43,633 nt of DNA from Rhodocollybia butyracea (GCA_015501585.1 JADNRY010000494.1:1-43633); one strand, 5' to 3'. Shown: positions 9,353 through 20,290, numbered from the stretch's first letter. Notes: a model not told the origin generated them from the letters alone. A program made the numbers and translations.

Positions 9353-10860
9353 TGACCGTTCTTACAAAATTTATTTTCGTAAAAGCCCAGTCACGGGTGT
9401 GACTTCTACAAAATTTGGCAGTGCGCCGAAGGCGCTGGAAAAAAAAATTGTATTCATCTCAATTATGATCACATTCTCTAGTACTGTGTTGAATTCCAGC
9501 TGGGAAGGTTATAGGATGCTATCTAGCTCCGTACCACGTTCATCGTTGCCACTGGTGGAGGTAATTTCACCTTGAACATCTTCTGGGTGTGCGGGTATCT
9601 ACTTACACGAGCTTCCTCATTCCAGAAACAAAGGGTCTCAGTCTCGAACATGCTGATTGGAGGATGTTGGAAACTACCTCGGTGTGTACTGACAAAGACG
9701 TTTTCGCAGGAGCTGGGGGTGTATTTTGGGAGGGGGTAGATAGCACGTCGCATCCCAATGACACGAAGAGAGGAATTTGAACGAAAATTGTTTTTTTGAT
9801 TCATTGCATCCCCCGTCTTGATGGTTTTTCGTTCCATCTATGGTATTCGTACACTACTAATAATTCAATTTTCGTCCTCCTTCTCTGACTGCTCCGTTTC
9901 AATTCAGGAAATTGATACTGTTACATCCATTGAGTCAGTCAAGGCATACACGCAAGCTTATTGCCCGCCGGGTACACCAGCACTGATCTTTCAACGCTCT
10001 GTCAACAATGAGACAAACTGTCCGGCTTTTAGACGCGGCGCAAATCACCACTCTTCAATGGCACCTGAAAATTTAATGGCTGATCTCCAAATCTCAATGT
10101 TATTAGGCATGCACTGTGAACGATACCAGCCAGTTGAGCTCTTGGCTGCCAGACGGTTTACGGGACAACAGCAGCAGTGATAACCTTGGAACTACTTTTA
10201 TTTTTCATTCACATTCGTAGTTTCCTTCACAGCTTAACGCCATCATCAAAGGATAAAAACCGCATTAATTCATTGTCTTTAAACATCATGAGCGCAAGCA
10301 CAGTGGCATACAGATATCCGTCCATGAACACTATAAGTAAACCGAAAAGGGGAAACACAAAGAAAAAGAAAGGAAAAAGCAAAAAAAAAAACCGTGTTGT
10401 CTGCTCATTATTTACGACGTACCACCCAAGACCTCCTTCCACGCCATTCCATTCTCCTGCACGTGGTGCCCGCGGGCCCCGCACTTGTCTCGTCTCTAAT
10501 ATTCTAGTCGAGCTGTCCAAGACTGGAGCCCTTGGTCTCGGGAATTAGGGAGTACATGTAGATAAGTCGGGTGGAAGTTGCTTTGGTTAGTGGACACCAC
10601 AAACAGGGTTATTGGATCGACGCGGCGGGATCGGATGGGGACTGGAATTCACCGGTGATGGCCAGGCAAAACGAGAACGCCGGCTGGAGGCGAAGGATGG
10701 AGGATGGAGCATAGATGGTGATGACGACACCTTCAACATTGACTGAGGGGTGTCATTGACGGAATGGGGGGTTTAGTATACAGTATGTAAATATGAACGG
10801 AAAGAAGGAGAGGGAACGCACTGTTTAATCCAGAAATACCACCAATGCACTTTGAATGCA
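9353..10860. other. Intergenic stretch with no supportable gene
   Basis: Several open frames of 80-123 codons exist on both strands, but none shows a recognisable motif or a sensible exon series, and they overlap each other. An inverted repeat AGTCAC..GTGACT lies near 9389-9405, and A-rich and C/T-rich runs occur around 10370-10450. Nothing else was seen. Confidence 0.5.
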
Positions 10861-11480
10861 CTAACGATCATCGATCATCCGGCAGACAAAATGTTCGCAA
10901 GACGCCATAAGAAGAGGCCAACGCTGGAAGAAGTCCGCTCGTGTTTGGCCAGACTTCTGTCCTCGATGGGTTCTGCAACGGAATTTTCGATGTAACGGAA
11001 GGATGATGCTGGTGGTAACAAAGTGGATATTTGGTACCAGTAGCAACGTTGATAGTTGGACCGCGATTATGGCATTCAGAAATCTCCGGCGGAGAGAGCA
11101 CCGAGGAATGTGCCGAATGAAAGGATAGATACAACAAGTGCATTGCATGGCCCGCTGCAGCGGAGTACATGTGAGTTGAAGCAGGTCCTTCAAGCGATTA
11201 GTAGAACATATACCTGAGACCGTTGATGTCCTACCCATAGCATCCAGCCAAGTCACCGGCGAAAGACTTTACCGCCGAAAAGATAGAGACAGCGAGTCCC
11301 GCTAAGTTTAGTTGACCCGACTTTCGAGACGAGCCTTCGCACCGTCGAAGCTTTTGAATGTGTTGATATTCCAACCAAAAAAAGATACCTATAGACAAAG
11401 AAGATGATAAAAACAGAAAGCAAAAGGAAATAAAGACATCACACACATAATCCTTAAAATTGATATCGCTGATCATCGAT
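10861..11480 (-). pseudogene. Diverged family copy with a membrane segment
   Basis: DNA at about 11165-11230 (GTTGAAGCAGGTCCTTCAAG and the following bases) matches, with changes, stretches at 12175-12245 and 18475-18540. That marks the block as another copy of the same unit. The minus-strand reading includes a hydrophobic stretch (about 11035-11095) that could be one membrane helix, and near 11400 a second hydrophobic, leader-like segment. The frames do not join into one clean gene, so it is treated as a decayed or intron-split copy of unknown function. Confidence 0.4.
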
Positions 11481-11549
11481 CACCAATGAGGGGAATGAGG
11501 GGAATTGAGGGAATACCTGTGGGGAGGGAATAAGTGTGGGTGGAAGAAC

Positions 11550-12400
11550 ACAGCGGAGGTTACAATTTAATATTGTCAGCGTGATAATCGATAGTGTGAT
11601 AGTGTCCTATAGGCCGTACTGTGTGCCCAGTGCAACGCCGCAGGATCTTAATGGGAATTGGGATGGAATTTAGGAGGATTTCAGCGATGAATCGATGACG
11701 AGCCATATAAAGGCAATTTGGCCGCAGACAATTAAGTAGAATATCCTGTTCGAGATAGACGGAATAGGCTTCTGAGTGGGCAAAAAAGTAAGAGAGAAGA
11801 AGGGACGTACGACAGTCGCTGACAGGTACCAACGAATATCCCTTTTGATAAGGGACTAGGAGAAGGAAAAGACCAGTAACGAGGCCTTGAGGAGCGGGTT
11901 GTGCAAATGATACGAGCCCGTTCCGATACGTCTCTTTGGTGGAAAAGTCGATACCAGTGGCTAGCAGGAGGTCGGAGGTGATACAGAACAGGTAATTGCG
12001 ATAACAAAGCTGGCGCCGATGCTGGGTACGAGTATACCAGGGATGATTCTACCTAGACCGTTCGTATGAGCGAGCTGTGGAGATCCAGCGGTAGACCATG
12101 CCGAATGAATAGTGCCGGCTGAGAGGATAGAGTAGTCATGCACCGGCACCATTGGCATGTAGGCTGCTGAGCACAGTCAAGTTGATGCAGGTCCTTCAAT
12201 GGATTTGGTAGAACACATACCCGAAACCATTGATATACCGTATAATACCCGTACAGGACAGCGACAGATCTGTGAGTTGCGTGGAACTGCTGATTCGGAG
12301 TTCAGTTAACCAGATTGGTGTAAGACCTTCGAGCGGTAAAACATCGTGGATCGGTCTCCAAAAGATATTCAAAACGGTAAGCCAGAGATAGGCGCTCATA
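11550..12400 (-). pseudogene. Diverged family copy with a membrane segment, next to palindrome 2
   Basis: Minus-strand readings include a hydrophobic helix (about 11975-12045, starting Gly-Arg-Ile-Ile-Pro-Gly-Ile) and, nearer the 5' side, a Tyr-Ile-Asn-Gly..Tyr-Val-Phe-Tyr motif (about 12205-12240). The latter closely matches the motif in the copy at 18.5 kb. The pieces lie in different frames. They may be exons of a small single-pass membrane or secreted protein, or remains of one. The palindrome 12387-12419 touches the 5' end. The family is not recognised. Confidence 0.4.
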
Positions 12401-12419
12401 TTATATATGAGCGCCTATC
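12387..12419. repeat. Palindrome, copy 2
   Basis: The 14-bp arm GATAGGCGCTCATA pairs perfectly with its reverse complement across a 5-nt spacer. One more outer-loop base pair is possible. The bases AATTACAA follow it, as they do after copy 3. Confidence 0.88.
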
Positions 12420-12747
12420 AATTACAACGTCCCGACGACAAACCTGACTGAAATCAACGGAACCGGGTCTCGAACCTCCAGAAAGGACGCGAGAGGTTTC
12501 TTCATCCAAGTTCAGACAATATAGGCTGACCTGTGCTTGATAAACACAAATTCTGCCACAATTCTCACCGTACTTCTGCACCGTTGTGTTCGACATCTCA
12601 CTTGAATTGTTCGCCAAATCACCGCGCCTCCTGGACCATCATCGAAATCTCTCAAACGAAAAGTTCTGGCACGAAATGTAGAGAAGGACAAAGCTAAAAA
12701 GCACGGAAAAAGCATGGAAAGGAAAGATCGTGTTGCTCATCTAAACA

Positions 12748-13938
12748 GTGCGTCTCATTTCTGATTCATTTGATGTCCGCTTATGTTTCATAACTGTAGA
12801 TTCCGCCAGCTCGAGTGGGTACAGCGGATTCGCGAAGAACCATCGAAAACACGAGGCAAACGAACAGCTCCTCCGCCTCAGCTTGCCGCAAGCTACGTCG
12901 TATCCAATTCACACTCTACCTCCAGTGACAACGCAATACATCCAAGCTCATTTTCCGAATAATCCTGATGTTGCGAGACAAAGAGTGGCTTTCAACGGCC
13001 GAGTGAATATTCCGAACAGTGCTAGTACAGATCACTCGCCTTGGAGTTATCCGATGCCACGTGTGCTCCTACTCCCGCGCAACGGTTTTCCCAATCGTCT
13101 TGAGTAGCTCACACCCAACCTCATCCATCTGTTCCGCCAAATCACGTAGGTCGTGCTTCGCTTTGTCCACCTCCAATACCCATTTTTGACGAGACCTCCT
13201 TCAGTCAGTACAGAGCAGCACCCTTCGCACATGTACACCGGCCCACACATTCCAGCCACCTACCTCCTGCGAACTTCATCATCGATCATCGATCATCCTC
13301 CAGCGGCTCATATGGAACCTCCAAACCAGCGTACAGCAGCTACCTCCCGGAGTCCAATCCAGCTCAATGGTATCAAACGCCACACTAACCACTCGTTCGC
13401 CGATGCCTTCCTCGCTCACTCCAAACCAGAACACGAACGACATACACCGTAGCGACCAACGGTGCTCCTAACCCTGCCAATCCCCCCACCACGAATTCAC
13501 CTCGACCTCGTCAAATGAATCCTGCTTGTGCAGAAGGCGCTACGGGCTCACCGGCACCACCAATAACGCCCCCCTCGAAGCCATCTCACCTTAGCAGCAG
13601 CGACGGGGTATCCGCCTTCCCAACCACCGAACGTCCAACAACAGGCGCGTCCCCAATCCCAGTCGCTACAGCCTCAGCCCCAACCTCAGTCACAGCCCCA
13701 ACCCCAACCCCAACCCCAATCCCAGTCTCAACCTCAGCCTAACCCCCCACAACCGCACGCCATTGGCCCGAACTACGGCGTGTACTACGGCGTGCCTGCC
13801 CAACCAGGCTATATAGCTATGCAAACACATATTCCAACGCCCAGCAGTCCCAGCAGCAGACGCGGGGGATGCAGCAGCAGGGCAGGGAGTGGGCAGGGGC
13901 ATCAGTTGATTGTGGTTCAAGGGTTTGAGTATCATTAG
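12748..13938 (+). pseudogene. Remains of a Pro/Gln-rich protein gene
   Basis: The clearest part is the plus-strand frame 13567-13938 (123 codons then TAG). It encodes a Gly-Tyr-Pro-Pro-Ser-Gln-Pro-Pro start, a long alternation of Pro and Gln (about 13660-13750), then a Gly/Tyr stretch and a hydrophobic end. Upstream open frames at 12748-13107 and 13153-13452 are also Pro/Gln/Ser-rich but lie in other frames and are separated by stops. Either small introns were missed or the gene is broken. Related DNA lies at about 19.55-20.0 kb, where the Gln-rich ending also recurs in altered form. On the opposite strand of 13047-13259 lies a corrupted version of the reading seen at 19542-19862. No function can be given. 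Confidence 0.35.
13670..13742. repeat. CCCCAA-type low-complexity tract
   Basis: Imperfect reiteration of CCCCAACCTCAG/CCCCAA units, which encodes the Pro-Gln run of the frame described above. It is prone to slippage. Confidence 0.7.
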
Positions 13939-14049
13939 GCGTTACGGATTATGCATCATGCATTAAGGACAAGAGATTGGGGATTAGGCATTGGGGATTA
14001 CGGATTTGGAATTAGGGATTTGGAATTAAAGGATGCATCGATGGACGTT

Positions 14050-14660
14050 TAAACTGCGTATTCGTATATCGGGATCCTACACACTTCGTTTCATTTTGGG
14101 ATACGCGGTTTGGGATATGGTGTATCATTAAAGTGTAAAGCGGAACCATCCGAGGTTGTAGAGTGGTATGTACGTTACCTATTTTTTCGTAAACTTGTAC
14201 TTGTTTATAGCAATATCCCGTCTAAAGATCCAAGGTTTACTAGGGATTTAATAGGGATTTTAGGTATTTACTAAGGTTTAATAGGGATGTGATTTAGCAA
14301 GGATTTAGGTATTTAGGTATTTTAGGTATCATGAGGCGTTGGAGACCAGTTGGAGACTCTTTTTGAGCTTTTAGAGTCAACCTGACAATTCTGTGGGCAG
14401 TTTTCAAGGCAGTTTTGCTCGTTTTGCTGGTGCTGCAGTCACCAGCGTGGCCGTGTGTTTCCCAAGTGGGGGCCCCGCCTGGTGGCTGGTGGCAGAGCCA
14501 AGTGTAAATCCATCTATCCATCTATCTATCTATCAAAAAATGTGAGACAAGTTGGAGACAAGTTGATTGGAGGACCCCCTATTCCCCATTCTCCCCTATT
14601 CTCCCTATTCCCCCCTATTCCCCCCTATTATTCTCCCCTATTATGCCCCCAGAACTCGAT
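14050..14660 (+). repeat. Long imperfect direct repeat, left copy
   Basis: This block matches 16140-16740 over most of its length. Shared landmarks in the same order are a GGGATAYGC..GGTATGGTGTAT block, TTTTCGTA..CTTGTTATAGCA, ATCATGAGRC.TTGGAGACC, CTGTGGGCAGTTT, CCAAGTGGGGGCCCCGCC, a CTAT microsatellite and TGTGAGACAAGTTGGAGACA. The right copy has an extra insertion of about 130 bp. The first 250 bp recur once more near 20.02-20.28 kb. No protein frame is conserved, so it may be a non-coding or non-autonomous repeat. Confidence 0.75.
14505..14535. repeat. CTAT microsatellite
   Basis: About seven CATC/CTAT units in the left copy of the long direct repeat. A related tract occurs near 16630-16668 in the right copy. 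Confidence 0.7.
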
Positions 14661-14761
14661 TGAAATTTTTGGACCCAGGATCTCTAAATTGTATAGGGGT
14701 ATGGGAATATTTTGTTCCATACAGGCCATACGCCTCAATGTCATGCACCTTCCAACTTGCT

Positions 14762-14965
14762 GATGCAGAGCATTGCAGAAAAGTGCATGCAGACTCAGAT
14801 GCATCAACATATCAGAGAAGTGCACTGCAGTGCACTGCAGACTCAGATGCATCAACTTATCAGAGAAGTGCAGAGCAGAGAGAAGTGCAGGGCACTGCCG
14901 ACTCAGATGCATAAGAGAAGTACAGTGTGGCAGAGCACTGCAGACTCAGGTGCATCAACGTCTTC
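14762..14965. repeat. Degenerate tandem repeat, about 45-50 bp unit
   Basis: The core GCAGACTCAGATGCATCAAC followed by TATCAGAGAAGTGCA is repeated about four times with small changes and length variation. It contains many CTGCAG and ATGCAT sites. Frames through it are repeat-coded and not judged to be genes. Confidence 0.8.
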
Positions 14966-15339
14966 AAACATACTATCATAGGGGGTTTTGAAACTTGCCC
15001 TGGTTGCTCATACCACATCATACTGCCTCTCTCCTACTCTGTCGGCCACAAGACACATAAATATGAATTTAGCAAAGGTTTGCCTCAAGTTTTACTGGCG
15101 CTGGTTCGGTAGGTTCCCCTCTGTTTCTCTTGTAGACTTCATCATGGCTAACTTATTTCTCCAGCTTACTACAAACCTCTGGAAGATAGTATCCCATCAT
15201 CAAACAGGATCTGAATCAGATCCTGATATCTTGCCCCTACCTTTTACAATACTTGGTATGCATTGTAGTAGGCTCATGCCAAAATTTTAGTTACACTTAC
15301 TAACTGATTCCATGGCAGACATACCCCAGACCAACATCC

Positions 15340-15980
15340 ATGCTCCCAGTACAGATTTTGCTCAATTTGTTGTGGGTGTTGGACAGCTTTCTCACTACCA
15401 TTGCCTCGCCCTTGATCATCCCTGTTGATATCGGCAACAATGATCTGACAAGGATGACTAGGGTTCTTGAAACTAGAGGGCGTCCAACAGGTATGTTTAA
15501 TCTTTCTACTTGCAAGTTTACAGGTATGCTTAAGTTGGTATATGTCTAGAATCAGTCCAAGTTCCAGTTCAGCTCTCAATTATTCGCAAGGGTTCTCCTA
15601 AAGAACACTGGGCACTTGTGATTGATTCTAAATATGGCTTTGACGCTGCTATATTAGATCGTAACAAATTGGAACAACCTCTATTTGCCTCAAGATTTGA
15701 CTTCGAACCAGGAAAGGAAGGCATTGAGCTTGTTGATCTTAATTGCATAGCAAAGTTTAAATCCAAGGAGAACATGGATTCAGTTCTCACTCAGTTGTCA
15801 CGGATCCGCATGAATAAGAAGCCAAAGGAGGAAGGAGGAAACTGCGTGGACTATATAGAAAGAGCATTGGAGCTACTCAAGAAAGGAGGCTATATCTCAG
15901 CTATCCCACCTGTTTTTGAGAAACGCATGGAGGATGATTATAAGAAGGTCCGTAAAAATACTTGGGGGCATGTAAGGTAA
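15340..15980 (+). CDS. Small protein with NlpC/P60-like His..Asn-Cys pattern
   Basis: The best model joins 15340-15490 and 15550-15980 over a 59-nt intron (15491-15549, GTATGT..TAG), giving about 193 residues ending at TAA. The second exon reads cleanly: Lys-Glu-His-Trp-Ala-Leu-Val-Ile-Asp, then about 80 residues later Gly-Gly-Asn-Cys-Val-Asp-Tyr-Ile, with Lys/Glu-rich helices between and after. A His-Trp followed by an Asn-Cys is the order seen in circularly permuted NlpC/P60-like folds, so a hydrolase or acyltransferase-like fold is possible. That is inference from pattern only. The start is uncertain: a frame from the ATG at 15313 and a possible upstream exon near 15144 also exist but do not splice cleanly. 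The gene lies between the two long direct repeats. Confidence 0.45.
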
Positions 15981-16139
15981 GGGCAAGGGCCTGATTAGAG
16001 TCCAAGATAAGTAGAGCACTGTAGAAGATCCTTAGTACAGCAGATACTTGCCTTTATATTCTATATACTGTCCAGTGTTCTATTTAATGATGGACACAAG
16101 TCCAAGCCTTGCACAAGTACTCGCAAGTAAGATCCATAG

Positions 16140-16740
16140 GACGCCTCGTTTCGTTTCGGGATATGCATTCCGGGGTATGGTGTATTGTTAAAGCCTCGTA
16201 AAGCGTAACTGTCATGGTAACATGTATTAGCTGGGGGAGTCTACGTACAATACCTATCTTTTCGTACTTGTTATAGCATATCCCATCTAAGGTTTAGCAG
16301 GGATTTAGGAATTTTAGGGATTTTATGTATCATGAGACATTGGAGACCGGTTGGAGACTCTTGAGGGTTATCTCAACGTTAACCTGAAGCCCACACAGTC
16401 ACTAGAAATGAGTTCAAACCCCATCAGATTCATGAAGTAGTTCGATACAAAATACACCTGTAACCTGTTTTAATGTTTATCAACATTCTATTCTTTTAAT
16501 CTTTAACAATATCTAACAATTCTGTGGGCAGTTTCAAAGCAGTTTTCCTGGCGCCGCAGTGTGGCCGTGTGGGGCTGGTCGGTTGTTCCCAAGTGGGGGC
16601 CCCGCCTGGTGGCAGAGCCAAGTGCAAATCTATCTTGAATCTATCTATCGATCCATCTATCTATCAAAAAATGTGAGACAAGTTGGAGACAAGTGATTGG
16701 AGGACCCCTATTCTCCCCTATTATGCCCCCAGAACTTTCG
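16140..16740 (+). repeat. Long imperfect direct repeat, right copy
   Basis: Second copy of the block at 14050-14660, same orientation, with an extra segment at about 16370-16510. The two copies enclose the tandem repeat and the small gene at 15340-15980. Confidence 0.75.
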
Positions 16741-17139
16741 ACATTTTTCAACATTTTTACATGCTCTAGAGCTTGCTGCAAACCTAATCTTTGCATTCCA
16801 CTACTAGTACTTTCTAGACTTTAAAGCCTCTGTACAGCTATTGAGTGTTGATTGAGTGTTGATTGAGTTGCTTTTTTGCAAAGGAAAAAGTCAACCATAT
16901 ACACTACTGGTGCCTTCAACCTTGCAGAAGCTATGTAGCTGGTGCTGTGAGTTGAACAAGAAAGGCTCCAGAACTGAATCAGAGGTGAAACACAAAGGCA
17001 AACAATTCCGATTCAGACACAAAAAAAAAAAACAAACCTAGGGGGGGTATATCCAGGGGGTTTAGAGGTATAATCAGGGCCCTTGAGACATAAAAGGATG
17101 GTTAGTGGAGCGTCTGCCTAACTTGCTTCCCCAAGAAGA

Positions 17140-17769
17140 ATGGTCACTTTCACAAAAACATTCACAAAAACTGTTCCTCCGAATCCGAATCCGAGTCCAG
17201 AAACTGGAGTTGCAGAAATTACAGAAACAGATGTCCTCCGAGTGTTCCACAATCCAGGCGAGATGATCAGCTTGAACCCACTGGTCAGCAAATTCGAAGC
17301 ATTGGATCCATCGAAACCGAATTTGTACACGGTTCATGATGGCCTGAACGTTCTTGGGGTGTTCAAGGTGGATATAGCCTACACGGTGGAGTTTGACCTG
17401 ACCAGTTGAGTCTTCATTTTTTTTTGGGGGGGGGGAGGTGTTGCGAAAATTTCAAGTTTCTTCGGCTTCTGATCGTGTTTGTAGCTGACGGAACCGACAA
17501 CAAGGTACTCGCAGGTGCTGGGACGACGTTGGTAGAGAAATGGAGAGTATCCAAGAAGGATGATGGGACGGGACAATTGGAAATCTCGGAGACTGTAACA
17601 GTGGAAGTGGGTCTGTCGCCATGCTCAGAGTTATCCTTGCCACTTACTCTCTACGAAGTGCTTCTTTTTGTTTTACCCATTCATCCTTGCCACTATGTCT
17701 GGCGCGCACAAGCGTTTGCTGGAGATCCTGGTAGAGAAGCTGGAAAAGGAAAAGAAAGAGGGGAGTTGA
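17140..17769 (+). CDS. DUF7053-like (SRPBCC-type) protein
   Basis: A three-exon model gives 165 residues: 17140-17404, 17485-17606, 17659-17769. Introns are 80 nt (17405-17484, GTTGAG..GTAG) and 52 nt (17607-17658, GTGGGT..GAAG), and the frame is kept throughout. The product starts with a Thr/Pro-rich beta-type segment, then Asp-Val-Leu-Arg-Val-Phe-His near residue 30 and a Ser-Leu-Asn-Pro-Leu-Val motif. It continues with Gly-Ala-Gly-Thr-Thr-Leu-Val-Glu-Lys-Trp and ends in a helix with His-Lys-Arg-Leu-Leu-Glu-Ile-Leu-Val-Glu-Lys-Leu. This order fits fungal DUF7053 proteins, small predicted lipid- or ligand-binding folds of unknown role. Assignment is by remembered pattern. A G10 run beside a T run sits in intron 1. 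Confidence 0.6.
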
Positions 17770-18067
17770 GCGTAGTTCGCGGGGTCGCAAACGCAGTTAC
17801 TTGCTCAAGTACGATTCAAGAACTGCTTCATAGCCTTTTTATCCCCATTATTCTTCTTACTTACTCTTGAGCGAGTTCATACAGTATTTGTTTAGTTAGA
17901 AGTTGGTTGGCACGAAATCATATGGACTCTTTTTCCAGAATCTGAGTTCAGTGTACTAATAAGTATTACTGCTAAGTAGGATGGCACCTTTGGAACACAT
18001 CTATGACAATGCGCTTTGCTGTCATACGGTTCTGCAGTGGCGTATGTATGTTGTGCTAAACCTAGCA

Positions 18068-18724
18068 CTACTTATATGACGACGAGTGGTATGGCGTTAC
18101 TGGTGGGTCGCTGATTTCGTTCACGGGGTTCGAGTGTACCGTCGTTCCTGCGCGCGCCGTTAGCGGAAGGTAAGGAAAAATTTCAATGAAGAGTAGTTGC
18201 GTATGATCAAACGCGACAGCATCGCCGACGGCACCAATAATCATCAAGCAGACGAGGATTCCAACGCCATGGATAAGAAGAGACCTACGCTCCATTGTCC
18301 AGAAAACAGGGTAGAGCGGATGGCGAGAGGTTGAGAGGTTGATAATAGACATATCCTTGTTGCGCGGGTAGAGGATGTCCGCATCATATCCGGTCTTTTT
18401 TGGTGAGCTATTGGGGTGAATTCGGGGGCGAGTCCGTGAACCGAAACGATGAATTGTAAGGCCTGCTGAGTACAGTTGAGTTGACGCAAGTCCTTCAATG
18501 GATCGTAGAACACGTACCTGACACCGTTGATATACTGTACAGGACAGGTCACAGCAACAATCTGTGAGTGCAGTAAACCCATGTTCTCGTGGAAGACTTT
18601 CGAACGGTAAGACATCGTTGATGTAATGAGAGTGGTCTCCGAAAGATATAACCGACTCTACCGAGAACGGAAAGCCAAAGACAAGCCAAAGAATTAGAAA
18701 GAGAAACTCAAGCAACGAAAGCAA
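18068..18724 (-). pseudogene. Best-preserved copy of the local membrane-protein family
   Basis: One minus-strand frame is open for 218 codons. It begins with a strongly hydrophobic, signal-peptide-like stretch of about 20 residues (from 18724), includes Phe-Gly-Asp-His-Ser-His-Tyr-Ile, and has a hydrophobic helix near residues 150-175 (Leu-Ile-His-Gly-Val-Gly-Ile-Leu-Val). However, the motif that best matches the copy at 12.2 kb (Tyr-Ile-Asn-Gly-Val-Arg-Tyr-Val-Phe-Tyr, about 18505-18545) lies in another frame. The real gene may be spliced, or this copy may be broken. A secreted or single-pass membrane protein is the most that can be said. Palindrome 3 lies about 150 bp upstream. Confidence 0.4.
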
Positions 18725-18874
18725 GCCAATTTTGTTAAAACGGTGGTATGTCAGGGTCTTGTTGGCAGTAGAGCTTGAAGCTTTGAAGGCGCATGCCCTG
18801 TTGCGACTGGATTGTCGTTGGTCTTCAAGTATGTAGTATTTGCCATGGAAAACGTTCAGAAAGATGAACCATAC

Positions 18875-18904
18875 GATAGGCGCTCATACATATGAGCGCC
18901 TATC
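18875..18904. repeat. Palindrome, copy 3
   Basis: Perfect 14-bp arms GATAGGCGCTCATA with a 2-nt centre (CA), followed by AATTACAA as in copy 2. It lies upstream of the family copy that ends at 18724. Confidence 0.88.
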
Positions 18905-19541
18905 AATTACAAGGTTGCTCGCTGCGATCACATTTTAGTACCTGTCCAATGGCACTCAGCCCCGTATTTTTGCCCGACGCCTACAGATCTCGCTCTCGCC
19001 TCGGTCGTTCTCACAGATTCTTTTCAATAACACGGACTCGGAACTCGCGTATCCTGCAGGCCACTTCAGTAGTGCTAAGTCTACCGGTCCCACGAGTCTC
19101 ACATTGTACTTAGTTTCAAGCCGTGGATTCGGACCGTATGCATCTAGCTCTCTTCATCTACGCGTTAGCCCAGGATCGTTTCGCTGGAAAAGATCTCAAC
19201 AAATAGAAAATTGATGCTACTAAACTCGTCTTCACCCAATGTGTCTGCCTCGGCACCGTTCCACTTGCTATCTTTCCTCGAGCATAGAGTCGTCTAATCT
19301 TTGTCAACTTGCAACGCCGGAGTTCTCGAGATGTCCATGGAAGGCTTCCGTTCTTTCCTCATTCGATCAACGTGAAAATGATGTAGAGGGAGGACATACT
19401 GTAGCTAATGGATTGGAATCAGGCTGTAGCGTGATGTCGACAGTAGAACGCATGTACCGTACGTGACTCTATACCTTTTCGCCCCGTCCTGGTTTCCACT
19501 CAAGTTTACCACCTTATACTGCTCTTTCCTGCGTGAGATAC

Positions 19542-19862
19542 TCAACACGTCCACCTAAGCTCCTGTTCCGCCGAATCACGTAGGCCATGCTTCGCCTCGT
19601 CCACCTCCGATACCCATTGCCCGTCTGTCTTTGACGAGACCTCCTTCAGTACAACCGCCACCCCATCACACAAGTACAGCAGCAGCAACCACGCCTCCTC
19701 AGCACTCTTCGGTGCTGGCTCGTCACACAGGTACACCGGCCCAAACAGTGACGCGTTGATGTTCCAGCCACCAGTACCTCCTACGAACTTCCTCCAGCGG
19801 CCAGAAACGTTCAGAATGAACCTGCTGGCCAGGTTACCCTGTTCAGGCCTGTCAGGCTTCCG
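19542..19862 (-). pseudogene. Exon-like coding fragment, family unknown
   Basis: The minus strand is open for about 105 codons up to a stop at 19542, without an ATG at its head. The sequence looks like a folded domain: Gly-Gly-Thr-Gly-Gly-Trp-Asn, Tyr-Leu-Cys-Asp-Glu, an Ala-Trp-Leu-Leu-Leu-Leu core helix, and Asp-Gly-Gln-Trp-Val-Ser-Glu-Val-Asp. DNA-level similarity to 13047-13300, where the reading is broken, shows that the two places are copies of one ancestral sequence. It could be the last exon of a gene whose other exons were not found, or a relic. Confidence 0.35.
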
Positions 19863-20019
19863 CTCAGGCCTTCAGGCTTCAGGCTCAAGCGCAGGCGCTG
19901 CATAAGATGCAGGGACATTAGTGATTTAGGGATTTGAGTACCATCAAGCGTTCGCGTTATTGCTCATCGATCATGCGTTTAAGGATTGAAGCTAGAGATT
20001 GGGGATTATCGATTATGCA

Positions 20020-20290
20020 TTTGGGATGGACTACGTATTCGTGTATCGGGATCCTACGCGTTTCGTTTCGTTTGGGATACTCAGTTTCGCGGAAAGCGTA
20101 ACCGTCATTAAGTATAGCATGTATCAGGTGTATATGCATATGTATGATACCTATCTTTTCGTACTTGTTATTTACAAAGTAACCCACTCAGATAGCTATA
20201 GTTATAGCATACTTGCCTTGTCGTCCATCTTTGTGAAAAAATCCTCCCTTGCTTCCTAAGGTTTCGTAAAGATTTTAGGGTTTTTGATAT
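20020..20290 (+). repeat. Third, partial copy of the long direct repeat
   Basis: The landmarks TATCGGGATCCTAC, TTTCGTTTYGGGATAC, AAAGCGTAACYGTCAT and CTATCTTTTCGTACTTGTTAT appear in the same order as in the blocks at 14.05 and 16.14 kb. The block then fades into unrelated sequence. Confidence 0.6.

Noticed and set aside
9523..10548. Four overlapping frames of about 97-123 codons downstream of the retrotransposon
   Set aside because: They conflict with each other, end in low-complexity sequence and show no family motif or exon structure.
12455..12545. Possible tRNA on the minus strand, because GGTTCGAGACC resembles a B box
   Set aside because: No matching A box or acceptor-stem pairing was found at the right distance.
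14567..14991. Frames of 70-115 codons across the 14.8-kb tandem repeat
   Set aside because: They arise from the repeat unit being free of stops in several frames at once.
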